This document shows, one piece after another, positions 50,942 to 61,460 of a stretch of 64,000 nt of DNA (its first letter is position 1; each line of letters starts with the position of its first letter). The DNA is from Gaiellasilicea sp963749515. Lineage in GTDB: Bacteria; Actinomycetota; Thermoleophilia; Gaiellales; Gaiellaceae. Below the pieces are notes generated by a model. That model searched no databases. It saw nothing but the letters and a program-made list of their open reading frames with translations, and was not told where the DNA came from. Position numbers and translations under genes: made by a program. The stretch covers positions 1 to 64,000 of the forward strand of contig CAVVMR010000011.1 of assembly GCA_963749515.1 (NCBI GenBank). The letters are read 5' to 3'.

Positions 50942-53900
50942 ATGAGCGTGTTGCTGCTTGCCCTGGCGGCGGCGACGTTTGTCGTACCGACTGCGCAGCC
51001 TGCCGGCGCACCGGGCCTGGTGGCCGCGTTTGCGTTCGAGGAGACGGGCGGCGCGTCCGCTGCGGACAGCTCGGGCAGCGGTAACACGGGAGCGATCAGC
51101 GGCGCCGTTTCGTCGGCTTCCGGAAAGTTCGGCCGCGCGCTCTCCTTCGACGGCGTCAACGACATCGTCAGCGTCGCCGACGCCGGCTCGCTCGACCTGA
51201 CGACGGGCATGACGCTCGAGGCGTGGGTTAACCCGCAGGGCGCGGACTGGCGCACGGTGCTGCTGAAGGAGCGTCCGAGTGGGCTCGCCTACGCGCTCTA
51301 CTCGAGCACCGACACCGGCCGGCCATCGGCCGAGATCCGAACCTCGTCACCGGCCGAGACGCGGGGCCCGAGCGCACTCCCCTCCGGCTGGTCGCATCTC
51401 GCGGCGACCTACGACGGCGCGACGCTGCGGCTCTACGTGAATGGGACACAAGTCTCGAGCCAGGCGCGCTCCGGCTCGATCGAGGTCGGGACCGGCGCCG
51501 TCCGGATCGGCGGCAACGCCGTCTGGGGCGAGTACTTCAGCGGACTGGTCGACGAACTCCGCATCTACAACCGGGCTCTCACGGCGGCAGAGATCCAGGC
51601 CGACATGAACGCTCCGATCGCGTCCTCCGACACCCAGGCGCCGACCGCACCCGGAAGCCTGACCGCGACCGTCGCCGGCGACGACGTCCAGCTCGCCTGG
51701 ACCGCGGCCACGGACGACACCGGGGTCACCGGCTACCGCGTCCACCGTTCCGCGACCGCCGGGTTCACGCCGGATGCTGGGACGCTCATCGCGACCGTCG
51801 GCGGCGGCGTCACGTCCTACGTGGATCCCGACCGGCTGACCGGGACATGGCACTACCGTGTGATCGCCGTCGACGCCGCGACGAACGCGAGCGTTCCGTC
51901 GGGACAGGCCTCCGCCACGATCGGCCCCGACTCGCAGCCGCCGAGCGCGCCCGGAAACCTCACCGCCACGGTCAACGGCGACGACGTACAGCTGAGCTGG
52001 AGCGCCTCGAGCGACAACGTCGGCGTCAGCGGCTACCGGGTCTACGAGGCGAAGACCCCCGGCTTCACGCCTGGGGGCAACACCTCGACGCTGCTCGACA
52101 TCGTGGCCGGCAACGTCATCTCGTTCACGCACGCCAATCAGCCCGTCGGCACCACCAACTACCGCATCGTCGCACTCGACGCTGCCGGCAACAGCAGCGC
52201 CTCCTCCGCCGAGGCGGCAGCCACCGTCGCCGGCCCGAATGCGGCCGCACCAACCGCGCCCGCCAATCTCACGGCCACGGCCGACGGCGACGTCGTCCAC
52301 CTCAGCTGGACACCCTCGACCGACGACGTCGGCGTGGATACCTATCGCGTCTACCGCTCGACGACGCCGGGCTTCTGGCCCTATGCGCCGGGCAACTGGC
52401 TGGGCCAGGTGGAAGGGAACGTCACGAGCTTCGACGACGATGTCAACGCGACCACCGGCACCTTCTATTACAAGGTGATCGCGCACGACGCGCTGTTCAA
52501 CTTCAGCCCGCAGTCGAACGAGGTCGTGGCCACGCTCGATCCGGACACCACCCCGCCGACGGTGTCCATCAACAACGCTTGCGACGGCGCCGTCGCGTAC
52601 TCGGAGTACTTCGACGTCAACGTGCCCGCCTTCGACGACCGCGGCGGGGTCTACCTGCGGGTGCTCGTCGACGGCGTGGAGATCTGGTCGTCGGGAAGCT
52701 TCCCTGTCTCTGGCCAGTTCGTCCGCTTCGAATGGAGCACGCGGAACTCGATCTCGAACGGCCTGCACGAGATGGTCGCGATCGCGCGCGACGGAGCCGG
52801 CAACGAGACGACGAGCGCGCCCTGCACCTGGCTGATCCACAACAAGGTCCTGACCGTCCCGATCACCTCGCCGCTGGACGGTTCGACGGTGCGCGGCGTC
52901 GTCACCCTCGACGCCGACCCGCGCGCCGACGGTGTTGCATTCACGTCAGGCGTCTCGGGCGTCGCCTTCACCGCAAACGGGGTCGCCGATTGGGCACGAC
53001 GCAGTGGCCGAGCGGCTTCTCTCTTCCGTGGGACACGAGAACGCTCCCGAACGGCCTCTACACCATCCAGGCCAAGCTCTACTACATCGACTACTCGAAC
53101 CCGCAGGCGACGACCACGATCCAGGTCACGGTCGACAACACCGTCCCGCAGCCGACCGGGCTGGCTGCCGCGGTTGACGTGGACGACGTCCAGCTGACAT
53201 GGGATGCCGCCCCGGCCGGGGTGACGGGCTTCCAGCTGCATCGCTCGCTGACGGCCGGATTCACTCCGGGCGGCGGGTCGATGATCGCAGCCCTCAACGG
53301 CAGCGTCACCTCGTATCTCGATGCGAACCGCCCCGCGGGCACGTGGTACTACCGCCTCGTGGCCGTGGACGCCGGCGTCCACTCCAGCGCGCCGAGCGCG
53401 GAAGTCGCCGCCACGGTCGAGCCGGACACGCAACCACCGACCGCGCCGGCAAGCCTGGCGGCGAGCGTCACGAGCGACGACGTGCAGCTCGCCTGGACCG
53501 CCGCTGCGGACGACCGCGCTGTCACCGGGTACCGGATCCACCGCTCGGCAACCGCGGGCTTCACACCCGGCGCGGGAACGCTCGTCGGATCCGTCGACGG
53601 CAGCATCACCTCGGCTCCGGACACCAATCGTCCGGTGGGCACCTGGTACTACCGCGTCATCGCGGTCGATGCCGCGGGGAACGCAGGCGCGCCGTCACCC
53701 GAGGCGAGCGCCACGATCGTCGCGCCTCCGGCTCCCACCGGGCTGGTCGCCGCCTACGGCTTCGAAGAGGCGTCCGGTACCGCCGCGCTCGACCGCTCGG
53801 GCAGCGGCAACACGGGAACCGTCGCCGGACCGACGCGGACGGCGAGCGGCAAGTTCGGCCGCGCGCTCTCCTTCGACGGCCTCAACGACATCGTGAACAT

Positions 53901-54363
53901 CGCCGACTCGAGCACGCTCGACCTGACCACCGGCATGACGCTCGAGGCGTGGGTCCGGCCCAACGCGACCGGCTGGCGCACCGTGCTCCTGAAAGAACGG
54001 CCGAGCGGGCTCGCGTACGCGCTCTACGGGAGCACCGACAACAACCGTCCCTCGACCGAGGCCCGAACGTCGGTCACGTTCGAGTCCCGCGGTCCCGCAG
54101 CATTGCCGGCTGCGACCTGGTCGCACCTCGCTGCCACCTACGACGGCACAACGCTGAGGCTGTACGTCAACGGCGTTCAGGTTTCGAGCGTTCCCCGCGG
54201 CGGCGTCTCTTCGCTCGAGGTCGGTACAGGCGCGCTCAGGATCGGTGGGAACACCGTCTGGGGCGAGTACTTCGGCGGACTGATCGACGAGGTGCGGATC
54301 TACAGCCGAGCCCTCAGCGCCGCCGAGATCGCGGTCGACCGGGACACCCCGGTCGGCGCCTAG
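50942..54363 (+). pseudogene. Third secreted LamG/FN3 protein, one frameshift
   Basis: About 1,140 residues if read through one frameshift. It has a signal peptide (MSVLLLALAAATFV...), LamG 1 (51008-51620), three FN3 domains (51640-52540), two Ig-like domains (52553-53130), two FN3 domains and a final LamG (53735-54345). The reading frame changes near 52980: the upstream frame degenerates after FTANGVADWARR, while the next frame resumes at GTTQWPSGFSLPW. It lacks the oxidase and deacetylase modules, so it is a pure binding/adhesin-like protein. The frameshift may be a sequencing indel. GTG 50921 or 50894 are alternative starts. It is convergent with the next gene. Confidence 0.8.
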
Positions 54364-54366
54364 CCG

Positions 54367-55200
54367 CTAGCCCGTCTGGCCGCCCCTCACGGAAGGGGCG
54401 ACGAACCAGTTGAAGCGGGCGTTCAGCCGGCGTACGCCGGGGATGCGGATGAGGATCTTCTTGACCGCTTCGCGCCGGGCCCGCATCGCCTCCCAGCGCT
54501 TCCAGAAGTCGTCCTTCTCCTTGGACTCGACCGAGTAGTACGGCCCGCCCGTGTGGTGCACCTCGCAGGTCGGCGAGGACGGCGGCCTGGAAACCCAGCC
54601 GCTCGATGTCCGTCGATGTAGGCCTCGTCCTCGAGCCAGAAGATCTCCTTGCGGTGCTGACGGAATCCGCCGGCGCGCTGGTTGAGCTCGCGCGAGGTGA
54701 TCGCGCAGCCGCCTCCAGTCGGCCCCTTGAGCAGCCGAACGCCGTTCTCTTCGCGACGAGCGTGTACGCGTGCGGCCGCTCGTGGTGGCGGACCTGCGAA
54801 GCCACGTCATGCGGATCGTCCTCGAGATCGGCGGCAAGGAACCCGATGTGGGGCAGGCGCTCGAAGGCATCGAGCAGCGTCGCGTCCCAGCCCGGCCGGC
54901 GCGTCGACGACGTCGTCGTCGACCTCGACCATGTACGGAGCCTCGGTCTGCTCGAAGGCGCGCGCGTACGCGTTCTGGCCGATGTTCTTCTCGCTCCGGA
55001 CGACGCGGATCCGCGGGATCGTCGAGCGACGCCAGGTACTCGGCCGTGCCGTCGGTGGAGGCGTTGTCCCAGATCACGATCTCCCGCGTCGCGGGCGACG
55101 TCCGGAGCAGAACGTTCTCGACGTTCTTGCGCAGCAGATGCAGGCGATTGTGCGTCAGCACGACCACGGCGATGCCGCCGGCAGGCGTTGAGCTCTCCAT
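54367..55200 (-). pseudogene. GT2 glycosyltransferase, multiply frameshifted
   Basis: Fragments in three frames together make one GT-A enzyme: VVVLTHNRLHLLRKNVENVL and IVIWDNASTDGTAEYL (start frame); then KNIGQNAYARAFEQTEAPYMVEVDDDVVDAP in another frame, with DDD as the metal motif; then the C-terminus TGGPYYSVESKEKDDFWKRW. At least three indels are needed. The intact product would be a rhamnosyl- or mannosyl-transferase-like protein of about 275 residues for the polysaccharide. ATG 55200 is the start. It is either decayed or affected by sequence errors. Confidence 0.7.
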
Positions 55201-55333
55201 TGCACGAATCCTATGAAAGCCGGGCCATTGGGAGCGACGGTCGTCGGACTAGGATTGCCCTGCAAAAGCCACCTAACCGATGTGCCAGACCCGTTCTGGC
55301 TGTCCGGTCGTGGTGCCCGAACGGGTGCCGCAC

Positions 55334-55339
55334 TACAGT
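55334..55339 (+). promoter_or_regulatory. -10 box of the Alg14-like gene
   Basis: TACAGT lies 5 bases before GTG 55345 and 8 before GTG 55348, consistent with a leaderless mRNA. Confidence 0.35.
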
Positions 55340-55344
55340 GTTTC

Positions 55345-55833
55345 GTGGTGAGTCCGACGCCGTCGAACCGTGCCGATCTGCTCCTCGTCTGCTCGACGGG
55401 CGGTCACCTGCTGCAGCTGGTCGCTCTCCGCGACTCCTGGCAGCGCTTCGCGCGCGCCTGGGTGACGTTCGACAAGAGCGACGCCCGTTCTCTGCTCGAC
55501 GGCGAACGCGTGCACTACGCGCACGGGCCGACGAACCGCAACCTGAAGAACATGCTGCTCAACCTGCTCGTCGCGTGGCGCGTCGTCGCCGAGGTGCGCC
55601 CGAAGGTCCTCGTCACGACCGGTGCAGGCGTCGCCGTGCCCTTCGCCTGGGTGGCGAGGTTGCGCGGCGCGCAGGTCGTCTACGTCGAGAGCATGGCCCG
55701 GATCGAGGGCCCGTCGCTCACCTACCGGCTGATCGCGCCGATCGCCTCGCGGCGCTATGTGCAGTGGCCCGAGCTCGCCGAAAGGCTCCCGAAGGCGCGC
55801 TTCGCCGGCAACGTCTTCTCGGCGGGCGCATGA
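55345..55833 (+). CDS. Alg14/PssD-like glycosyltransferase subunit
   Basis: A 162-residue protein. STGGHLLQL at the start and VTTGAGVAVPFAWVARLRGAQVVYVES are typical of Alg14/PssD, which anchors and activates the catalytic partner. A hydrophobic patch at residues 65-75 (NMLLNLLVAWRV) could associate with the membrane. Its stop overlaps the Alg13-like start (ATGA), so the two subunits are made together. They add the second sugar to a lipid-linked intermediate. Confidence 0.88.
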   Translation: MVSPTPSNRADLLLVCSTGGHLLQLVALRDSWQRFARAWVTFDKSDARSLLDGERVHYAHGPTNRNLKNMLLNLLVAWRVVAEVRPKVLVTTGAGVAVPFAWVARLRGAQVVYVESMARIEGPSLTYRLIAPIASRRYVQWPELAERLPKARFAGNVFSAGA

Positions 55834-56324
55834 TCTTCGTCAGCGTCGGCACGAACGAAGCGCGCTTCGACCGGCTGCTGCGCGCGGTCGCGGACCTGTC
55901 ACTCGACGAGGAGCTCGTCGTCCAGCACGGCCACTCGACGCCGATCGAACGCGCCGGGACGCATCTCGTCGACTTCCTCACCTTCGAGGAGATGGCGGAG
56001 TCGATCCGCCGGGCCCGCGTCGTCGTCACCCATGCCGGCGTCGGCTCGGTGATGGTCTCGCTCGCGAACGGAAAGCGCCCGGTCGTCGTACCTCGCCTGA
56101 AGTCGTTCGCAGAGGCGGTCGACGACCATCAGCTTCAGCTCGGCCGGCGCTTCGCAGCGGCGGGGCTCGTGACGCTCGTCGAGGAGCCCGGCGGACTTGC
56201 GGCGGCGCTCGCGGGCGAGCAGCAAGCGGCAGCGATCGTCCCGAGTGCGAGCTCGCTCGCGGCCGACCTCACGAGCTTCCTCGAGGACGCGATCCCGCGT
56301 CCGCTGGCAACCGCACCCGCATGA
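55830..56324 (+). CDS. Alg13/PssE-like glycosyltransferase catalytic subunit
   Basis: A 164-residue protein like the C-terminal half of GT28 enzymes: MIFVSVGTNEARFDRL, VVTHAGVGSVMVSLANGKRPVVVPR and the nucleotide-sugar binding HQLQLGRRF. It pairs with the Alg14-like protein to make a full enzyme. Its stop overlaps the flippase start (ATGA). Confidence 0.9.
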   Translation: MIFVSVGTNEARFDRLLRAVADLSLDEELVVQHGHSTPIERAGTHLVDFLTFEEMAESIRRARVVVTHAGVGSVMVSLANGKRPVVVPRLKSFAEAVDDHQLQLGRRFAAAGLVTLVEEPGGLAAALAGEQQAAAIVPSASSLAADLTSFLEDAIPRPLATAPA

Positions 56325-57842
56325 CGCCGGACGAGCAGCGCGCGTCGGACGGAATCGGCTCGCGCATCCTGAGCGGCCTCGCGTGGAAGGCCGGCTCCCA
56401 GGTCACGCTGCAGATCACGCGGATGACCGTGGCGCTCGTGCTCGCACGCTTGCTCTCGCCGCACGATTGGGGCCTCGCCGCGATGGTGCTCGTCTTCTCC
56501 GGATTCGTCGTCGTCTTCACAGACAACGCCCTCGGCACAGCTCTGATCCAGCGCCGCGAGCTGCACCACGGCGATCGCTCGACGGTGTTCTGGGTGAGCG
56601 CCGGCGTCGGCCTCGCGCTCGCACTCGTGGGTGTCGCGACCGCCGGGCCGCTGGCGGGCTTCTACGGTGAGCCGGATGTCCGGTGGCTGTTCGTCGCCCT
56701 GTCCGCCGGCTTTCTGATCAGCTCGCTCGGCACAACGCAGATGGCGCTGCTCGTCCGCGAGATGGAGTTCCGGAAGCTCGAGCTGAGGCAGATCGCGGCC
56801 ACGCTCGTCGGCGCGAGCGTCGGGATCGGAATCGCGATCGTCGACCGCAGTGCGTGGGCCATCGTCGGCCAACTGCTCGGCGAGGCGGTCGTCTCGACCG
56901 CCCTGCTGTGGGTGCTGACGCCGTGGCGCCCGTCGTTCACGTTCTCGACGGCCAGCCTGCGGCGGCTCGGCGGCTTCGCCGGCAACGTCTTCGCGGAGAA
57001 CATGCTCTGGCAGGCGGGCAGGACGCTGATCAGCGTCCTGATCGGACGTGTCCTCGGGGCGGCTGCGCTCGGGACGTACGCCCTCGCGACGACCGTCATC
57101 CTGATGCCGTTCGCCCGCATCGCGGCGCCGCTGCAGCAGGTGTTCTTCCCGGCCTTCTCCCAGATGAACGACGACCGCGCTCGGATGGCGGACATCTGGA
57201 TCCGCGCCACCCGGCTCGTCGGAGTGATCTCGATCCCCTCTCTCGTGGGGCTCGTCGTGGTGGCGCCGGACTTCGTCCAGGTCGTGCTCGGCTCCCGGTG
57301 GAGCGACGCGACGACCGTGATCCAGGTGCTCGCCGTCGTCGGAATCGTCCAGTCGCTGCACACGCTGAACGGCGAGGTGCTGATGGCACTCGGAAAGGCG
57401 GGGACCCTCCTGCGGTACACGATGCTCTGGACTGCCGGCAGCCTCGCGGCGGTCGCCGTGGGGCTGCGGGGGGACATCGTGGACGTGGCCGTCTGCTACG
57501 CGGTCGCGACGCTGCTGATGGAGCCGTTGCGCGCCTGGGTCACGACGCGGGCGCTCGGGATCCCGCTCTGGCGGTTCGTCCGCTCGCTCTCGGGCATCGC
57601 ACAGGCGACCGCCGTGATGGCCGGCGCTCTCGTCGTTGCCCGGCTCGGGCTCGTCGAAGCCGGGGCACCAGGCCTGGCTGAGGCTCGTCCTCCTGATCGC
57701 GCTCGGCGGCATCGTCTACGTCGCGTGCTGCCTGTGGCGCGCTCCCGAGGTGACGAGCGAGATCAAGGGCGTCATCGGCCGCCGCAAGCGCGGCCCGGCC
57801 CCTCGCGTCGACCCCCTCGACACAGGACTCCTGGAGCTCTGA
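56321..57842 (+). pseudogene. Second polysaccharide flippase (Wzx/MurJ-like), C-terminal frameshift
   Basis: A membrane protein of about 506 residues with 12-14 segments, reading MTPDEQRASDGIGSRILSGLAWKAGSQV at the start and typical RLLSPHDWGLAAMV. After VVARLGLVEAGAPG (near 57660) the last segment lies in another frame (AWLRLVLLIALGGIVYVACCLW...). Without correcting the shift, the frame runs on through the downstream LuxR gene to 58219, giving an apparent 820-residue protein. I regard this fusion as accidental. It is translated with the Alg13-like gene (overlapping ATGA). Confidence 0.75.
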
Positions 57843-57874
57843 TTCCGCCTATTCAAGCCGCCGAGCACCGCGCT

Positions 57875-57890
57875 CTAGCCGATCGGCTAG
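57875..57890. promoter_or_regulatory. 16-bp perfect palindrome before the LuxR gene
   Basis: CTAGCCGATCGGCTAG is perfectly symmetric and lies 57 bases upstream of the -10 box of the small LuxR gene. LuxR-type regulators bind such dyads, so it may be an operator (inference). Confidence 0.4.
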
Positions 57891-57946
57891 GGCCCGGAGC
57901 CCAAAACGCTGGCCCAACGGGCGTTGGCGTCGAAGGGCGCCCCTCC

Positions 57947-57952
57947 TACGAT
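57947..57952 (+). promoter_or_regulatory. -10 box of the leaderless LuxR gene
   Basis: TACGAT is six bases upstream of GTG 57959 and no ribosome-binding site is present. Confidence 0.45.
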
Positions 57953-57958
57953 GAAATC

Positions 57959-58219
57959 GTGATCAACGAAGCTGCTCACCGCGAGGAACGAACCGGCCTT
58001 GTCGCGCTCACTCCGCGCGAGCTCGAGGTGCTTCAGATGATCGCGTTCGGGATGACGAACGCGGAGGCGGCCCGCCGCCTGCACCTCTCCGTCCACGCGA
58101 TCAAGTTCCACCTGGCCGCGATCTATCGCCGGCTGGGCGTGAACAACCGCACCGAGGCCGCCGTGACCTATCTCCGGTCGATGAACGGCAGCCTCGAGCC
58201 GAGCCCGCAGAGCGACTGA
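57959..58219 (+). CDS. Small stand-alone LuxR helix-turn-helix regulator
   Basis: An 86-residue protein that is almost only a LuxR DNA-binding domain: LTPRELEVLQMIAFGMTNAEAARRL and HAIKFHLAAIYRRLGVNNRTEA. There is no receiver or other sensor domain. Its helix-turn-helix resembles that of the larger regulator at 27968 (VKFHLSNVYRKLDVANRTEA). It is preceded by a palindrome and is followed 1 base later by the Wzz-like gene, so it is placed to control polysaccharide assembly. Confidence 0.85.
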   Translation: MINEAAHREERTGLVALTPRELEVLQMIAFGMTNAEAARRLHLSVHAIKFHLAAIYRRLGVNNRTEAAVTYLRSMNGSLEPSPQSD

Positions 58220-58220
58220 C

Positions 58221-58965
58221 GTGGACTTCCAGCTCTATGCCCGGGTTCTCTGGCGATTCAAGCTGCTCGTTCTGCTCGGGCTGATGCTCGCGATCGCGCT
58301 CGCGACGCTGTCGCTCGTCAGCGTGAGCTCGAAGGGTCTCACCTATCGCCAGACCGAGCTGTGGACGAGCGCAACGCGCGTCCTGATCACACAGCAGGGC
58401 TTTCCGACGGGGCGCCTGCTGGCGCTCGATCCGTCGCTCGACCCGTCGAAGGAGGCGGCGCGGCTGGGAATCCCGCTCGCCGATCCGAACCGGCTCAACA
58501 ACCTGACGATTCTCTACGCCGAGCTCGCCACGAGCGACCCCGTCCTCCGGCAGATGCGCCAGCGACGGGCCGATCCGCGGCAAGATCATCGCGACGCCGG
58601 TCGTCGTGCAGGATGGCCGCTACACGCTGCCGCTGATCGATCTCGTCGCCATCGCAGCCACGCCGCTCGAGGCGATGAAACTCTCGCTGCGAAGCGCCAC
58701 CTCCTTCCAGACCTATCTCACGCAACAGCAGCGGGCCAACAAGGTTCCGAGCACCGACCGCGTGCTCGTCGAGCAGGTGATGCGGCCGCGCGGCGCCGAG
58801 ATCTTCCAGCCCCGCTCGAAGACGATGCCGATCGTGATCTTCCTGGCCGTGATGTTCGCGACAGTCGGGCTTGCCTTCCTGCTCGAGAACCTGCGCCCGC
58901 GTGCCCGCCCGGGCGACCCGGTCGAGCTCGCGCACGACGGCACCGCACGACGCCGAACCGCGTAG
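58221..58965 (+). pseudogene. Wzz-like polysaccharide co-polymerase, one frameshift
   Basis: About 247 residues if joined: an N-terminal membrane segment (LWRFKLLVLLGLMLAIALATLSL), a periplasmic part (YRQTELWTSATRVLITQ), then after a shift near 58565 the sequence GKIIATPVVVQDGRYTLPLIDL and a C-terminal membrane segment (MPIVIFLAVMFATVGLAFLLE). This two-anchor topology is that of chain-length regulators. The start GTG 58221 follows the LuxR stop directly. The kinase domain of actinobacterial versions is absent. Confidence 0.75.
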
Positions 58966-58969
58966 CCAC

Positions 58970-60478
58970 ATGAGCAGCTTCACCGTTCCGGAGGCGGCGC
59001 CGGCCCGGACGATCCTGCCGGCTGCGGCCGTTCTCGCGGCGCTCGCGTTCATGACGGCGTCGGTCGCGAGCGGGTTCTCCTTCCGAGGGGCCTCAGGGGT
59101 CGTCGTGCTGGTAACGCTCCTGGCGTGGGTCCGCCCGACCTACGTCGGCTGGCCGCGCCTGCTGGCGGGCCTGATCCTCGTCATCCTCTTCATCCCGATC
59201 CGGCGCTACTCGCTGCCCGGGAACCTGCCGTTCGAGCTCGAGCCGTACCGGCTGATCGATCGTGCTGCTGCTCGTCGGGTGGGGCGCGTCGCTGCTCGTC
59301 GATCCCCGCATCCGGTTCCGGCGCACCGGCTTCGAGGGCCCGCTGCTGCGTGATCTTCGCCTCGATCGTGGGCTCGATCATCGCGAACCCGGACCGTGTC
59401 GCGGAACTCTCGTCCATCGGTCCAAAAGGACCTGACGTTCTTCATCAGCTTCGTGCTCGTCCTCTACATGGTCACCAGCGTGATCCGGCGGCTCGACAAC
59501 ATCGACTACCTGGTGATGACGCTCGTCGGCGGAGGCGCGGTCGTCGCGTTCTTCTCGATCATCGAGGCCCGCACCGGGATCAACGCCTTCAACCACCTCG
59601 GCCGCGTGATCCCGATCCTGCAGCCGGGCGCGCGCGGGCGAGCCCGAGGCGTTCCTGAAGTTCGGCTCCGCGAAGCTGCGCGTCTTCGGCTCCGCGCAGC
59701 ATCCGATCGCGCTCAGCGCCGCCTTCGTCATGCTGGCCCCGCTCGGGCTCTACCTGGCGAGACGGTACGGCCAGCGCCGCTGGTGGCTCTGCGTCACGCT
59801 CCTCGTCGCGGGCTGCGCCTCGACCGTCTCCCGCACCGGGATCATGATGTTCGTCATCGTCGCGGGCGTCTTCCTCTGGCTCCGGCCGAAGCGAGACGCG
59901 GAAGATGTGGCCCGCCCTGATCCCGGCGCTCATCGTGATCAAGCTCGTGCTGCCCGGGACGCTCGGCGCGATCAAGAACTCCTTCATGCCCGCCGGCGGC
60001 CTCGTCGCCGAGCAGCAGTCGATGCCCGGCGCCAGCGGCAGCGGCCGCCTTGCCGACCTCGGCCCTGCGCTGAACGAGTGGAAGCAGAAGCCGCTGGTCG
60101 GAGCAGGGCTTCGGCACGCGTGTCGTGGACGCGAACGTGCGCGGCCCTCGCGCCAACATCCTCGACAACGAGTGGCTCGGAACCCTGCTCGAGATCGGCG
60201 CGCTGGGCTTCTTCGGCTGGCTGTGGTTCTTCGCCCGGGTCGTGCGCAGGCTCGGCAAGGAGGCGAAGGAGGACGACTCCGAACGTGGCTGGCTGCTGGT
60301 CTCGATCGCTGCGAGCGTCGCAGCGTTCGCGGTCGGCATGTTCACCTTCGATGCCTTCTCGTTCATCCAGGTCACGTTCCTGATGTTCGTGCTCGTCGGC
60401 CTCGGCGCCTCGCTGACGGCCGAGCGGCCGACGCCGCTCGCGGCGCGGGCCCGAAAGCCCGCGCCGCAGCCGAGCTAG
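58970..60478 (+). pseudogene. O-antigen ligase/polymerase-like membrane protein, several frameshifts
   Basis: Read over at least five frame changes (near 59265, 59355, 59425, 59640, 59905 and 60110), the pieces form one protein of about 500 residues with 10-12 membrane segments. Recognisable parts are the N-terminus (FTVPEAAPARTILPAAAVLAAL), FFISFVLVLYMVTSVIRRL, the ligase-type loop GSAQHPIALSAAF plus SRTGIMMFVI, and the C-terminus NEWLGTLLEIGALGFFGWLWFF. The RTG and the G-HP/N motifs fit Wzy/WaaL family polymerases. It probably polymerises or ligates the repeat units. The regular spacing of indels makes sequencing error plausible. Confidence 0.7.
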
Positions 60479-60492
60479 GCGAGAGCGCATTT

Positions 60493-60562
60493 GGGCCGCG
60501 AGGCAGGCCTTCAGGGGTCTTTGCGCGATGAGCATCCGCTTCTGCGGATGCTCATCTTGCGC
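60493..60562. repeat. Structured 3' element, copy 2 (after a GT2 gene)
   Basis: CCTTCAGGGGTCTTTGCGC followed by hairpin GATGAGCATCCGC-TTCT-GCGGATGCTCATC and TTGCGC (60508-60562) matches 22006-22061 except for the loop and a few bases. GGGCCGC (60493-60499) also corresponds to copy 1. It lies 6 bases beyond the stop of the minus-strand GT2 gene and between convergent genes. Confidence 0.75.
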
Positions 60563-60568
60563 CGACAA

Positions 60569-61460
60569 TCAGGCGATGCGGCGCCGGCGGCCGATGGCCT
60601 CGGCAGCGCGGCTCGGCAGCAGGCGGAGGCTCTGCTGCCGGCGGAGGTACGCCCGGGCGTCGGGGTCTGCGAGCCGCGGCTCACGGTTCAGCGCGGCTTT
60701 CAGATAGCCCCAGATCATGGCGAGAGCCGCCGGCTCCTTGCGGGCATTCCAGAGCGCCCGCAGCGCCAGGTACCAGAAGCGGTAGCCGATGTAGCGAGCC
60801 GCACGTCCCTGGGCCAGCCGCGCGAGGTGCTTGGCGCCGTCCCGCTCGCCCTCGCGGCGATAGTGGTGGAACGGCAGGTTCTTGAAGGTACGGGTCTTCC
60901 AGCCGCGCGCGTTGGCGCGAAACTCGTCCACGCCGTCCCAGCCCATCCGCTGCTCGAGCGGGAGGACATCGGCCAGGCACTCACGCCGGTAGCAGCGCGA
61001 GGCGCCCCAGACGGTCGAGCCGGTGACGTGACGCTCGTGCCACGCGCCGTCCTCGAGCTCATGGCAGGTTCCGCTCGCCATCCCGAGCTGCGGGTCGGCG
61101 GAGAACTCGGCGAGCAGGCGCGCGAAGTAGCCGGGCTCGAACGACGTGTCCGCGTCCAGCTTGACGATCACGTCGGGCTTCTCGGCGAGGCTCGAGTACC
61201 CGAGCTCGAACGCGCGGGCGATCGGGCCACCGCGCGCAAGATCCTGAGCGCCCTCCAGCGTGGCGGTGACGATCCAGGGATGCGCCTGCGCCAGCTCGGC
61301 GACGATCTCGTGCGTCTCGTCCGTGGAGCCCGTGTCGACCACGACCCACGCAACGGGGAGATAGCTCCTGGGCGGCGAGCGCGTCTCCGATGCGGCGGAT
61401 GTTCGCCGCCTCGTTGCGGACCGGCGTCACGACCGCGTAGGTCAGGTCGCGAGCGCTCAC
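60569..61460 (-). pseudogene. GT2 glycosyltransferase, one frameshift
   Basis: Joined across a shift near 61360, about 297 residues: LTYAVVTPVRNEAANIRRIGDAL (start frame, GTG 61460), then VDTGSTDETHEIV, DVIVKLDADTSFEP (DxD), and the acceptor region GWDGVDEFRANARGWKTRTF. This is a typical inverting GT-A enzyme for polysaccharide synthesis. Its start overlaps the asnB stop (GTGA), so they belong to one minus-strand operon. The remaining C-terminus is basic and soluble. Confidence 0.82.

Noticed and set aside
36151..54363. CRISPR-like or direct-repeat array in the repetitive region
   Set aside because: Repeats are in-frame protein domains of about 290 bp with no spacer organisation. No CRISPR array was seen in the window.
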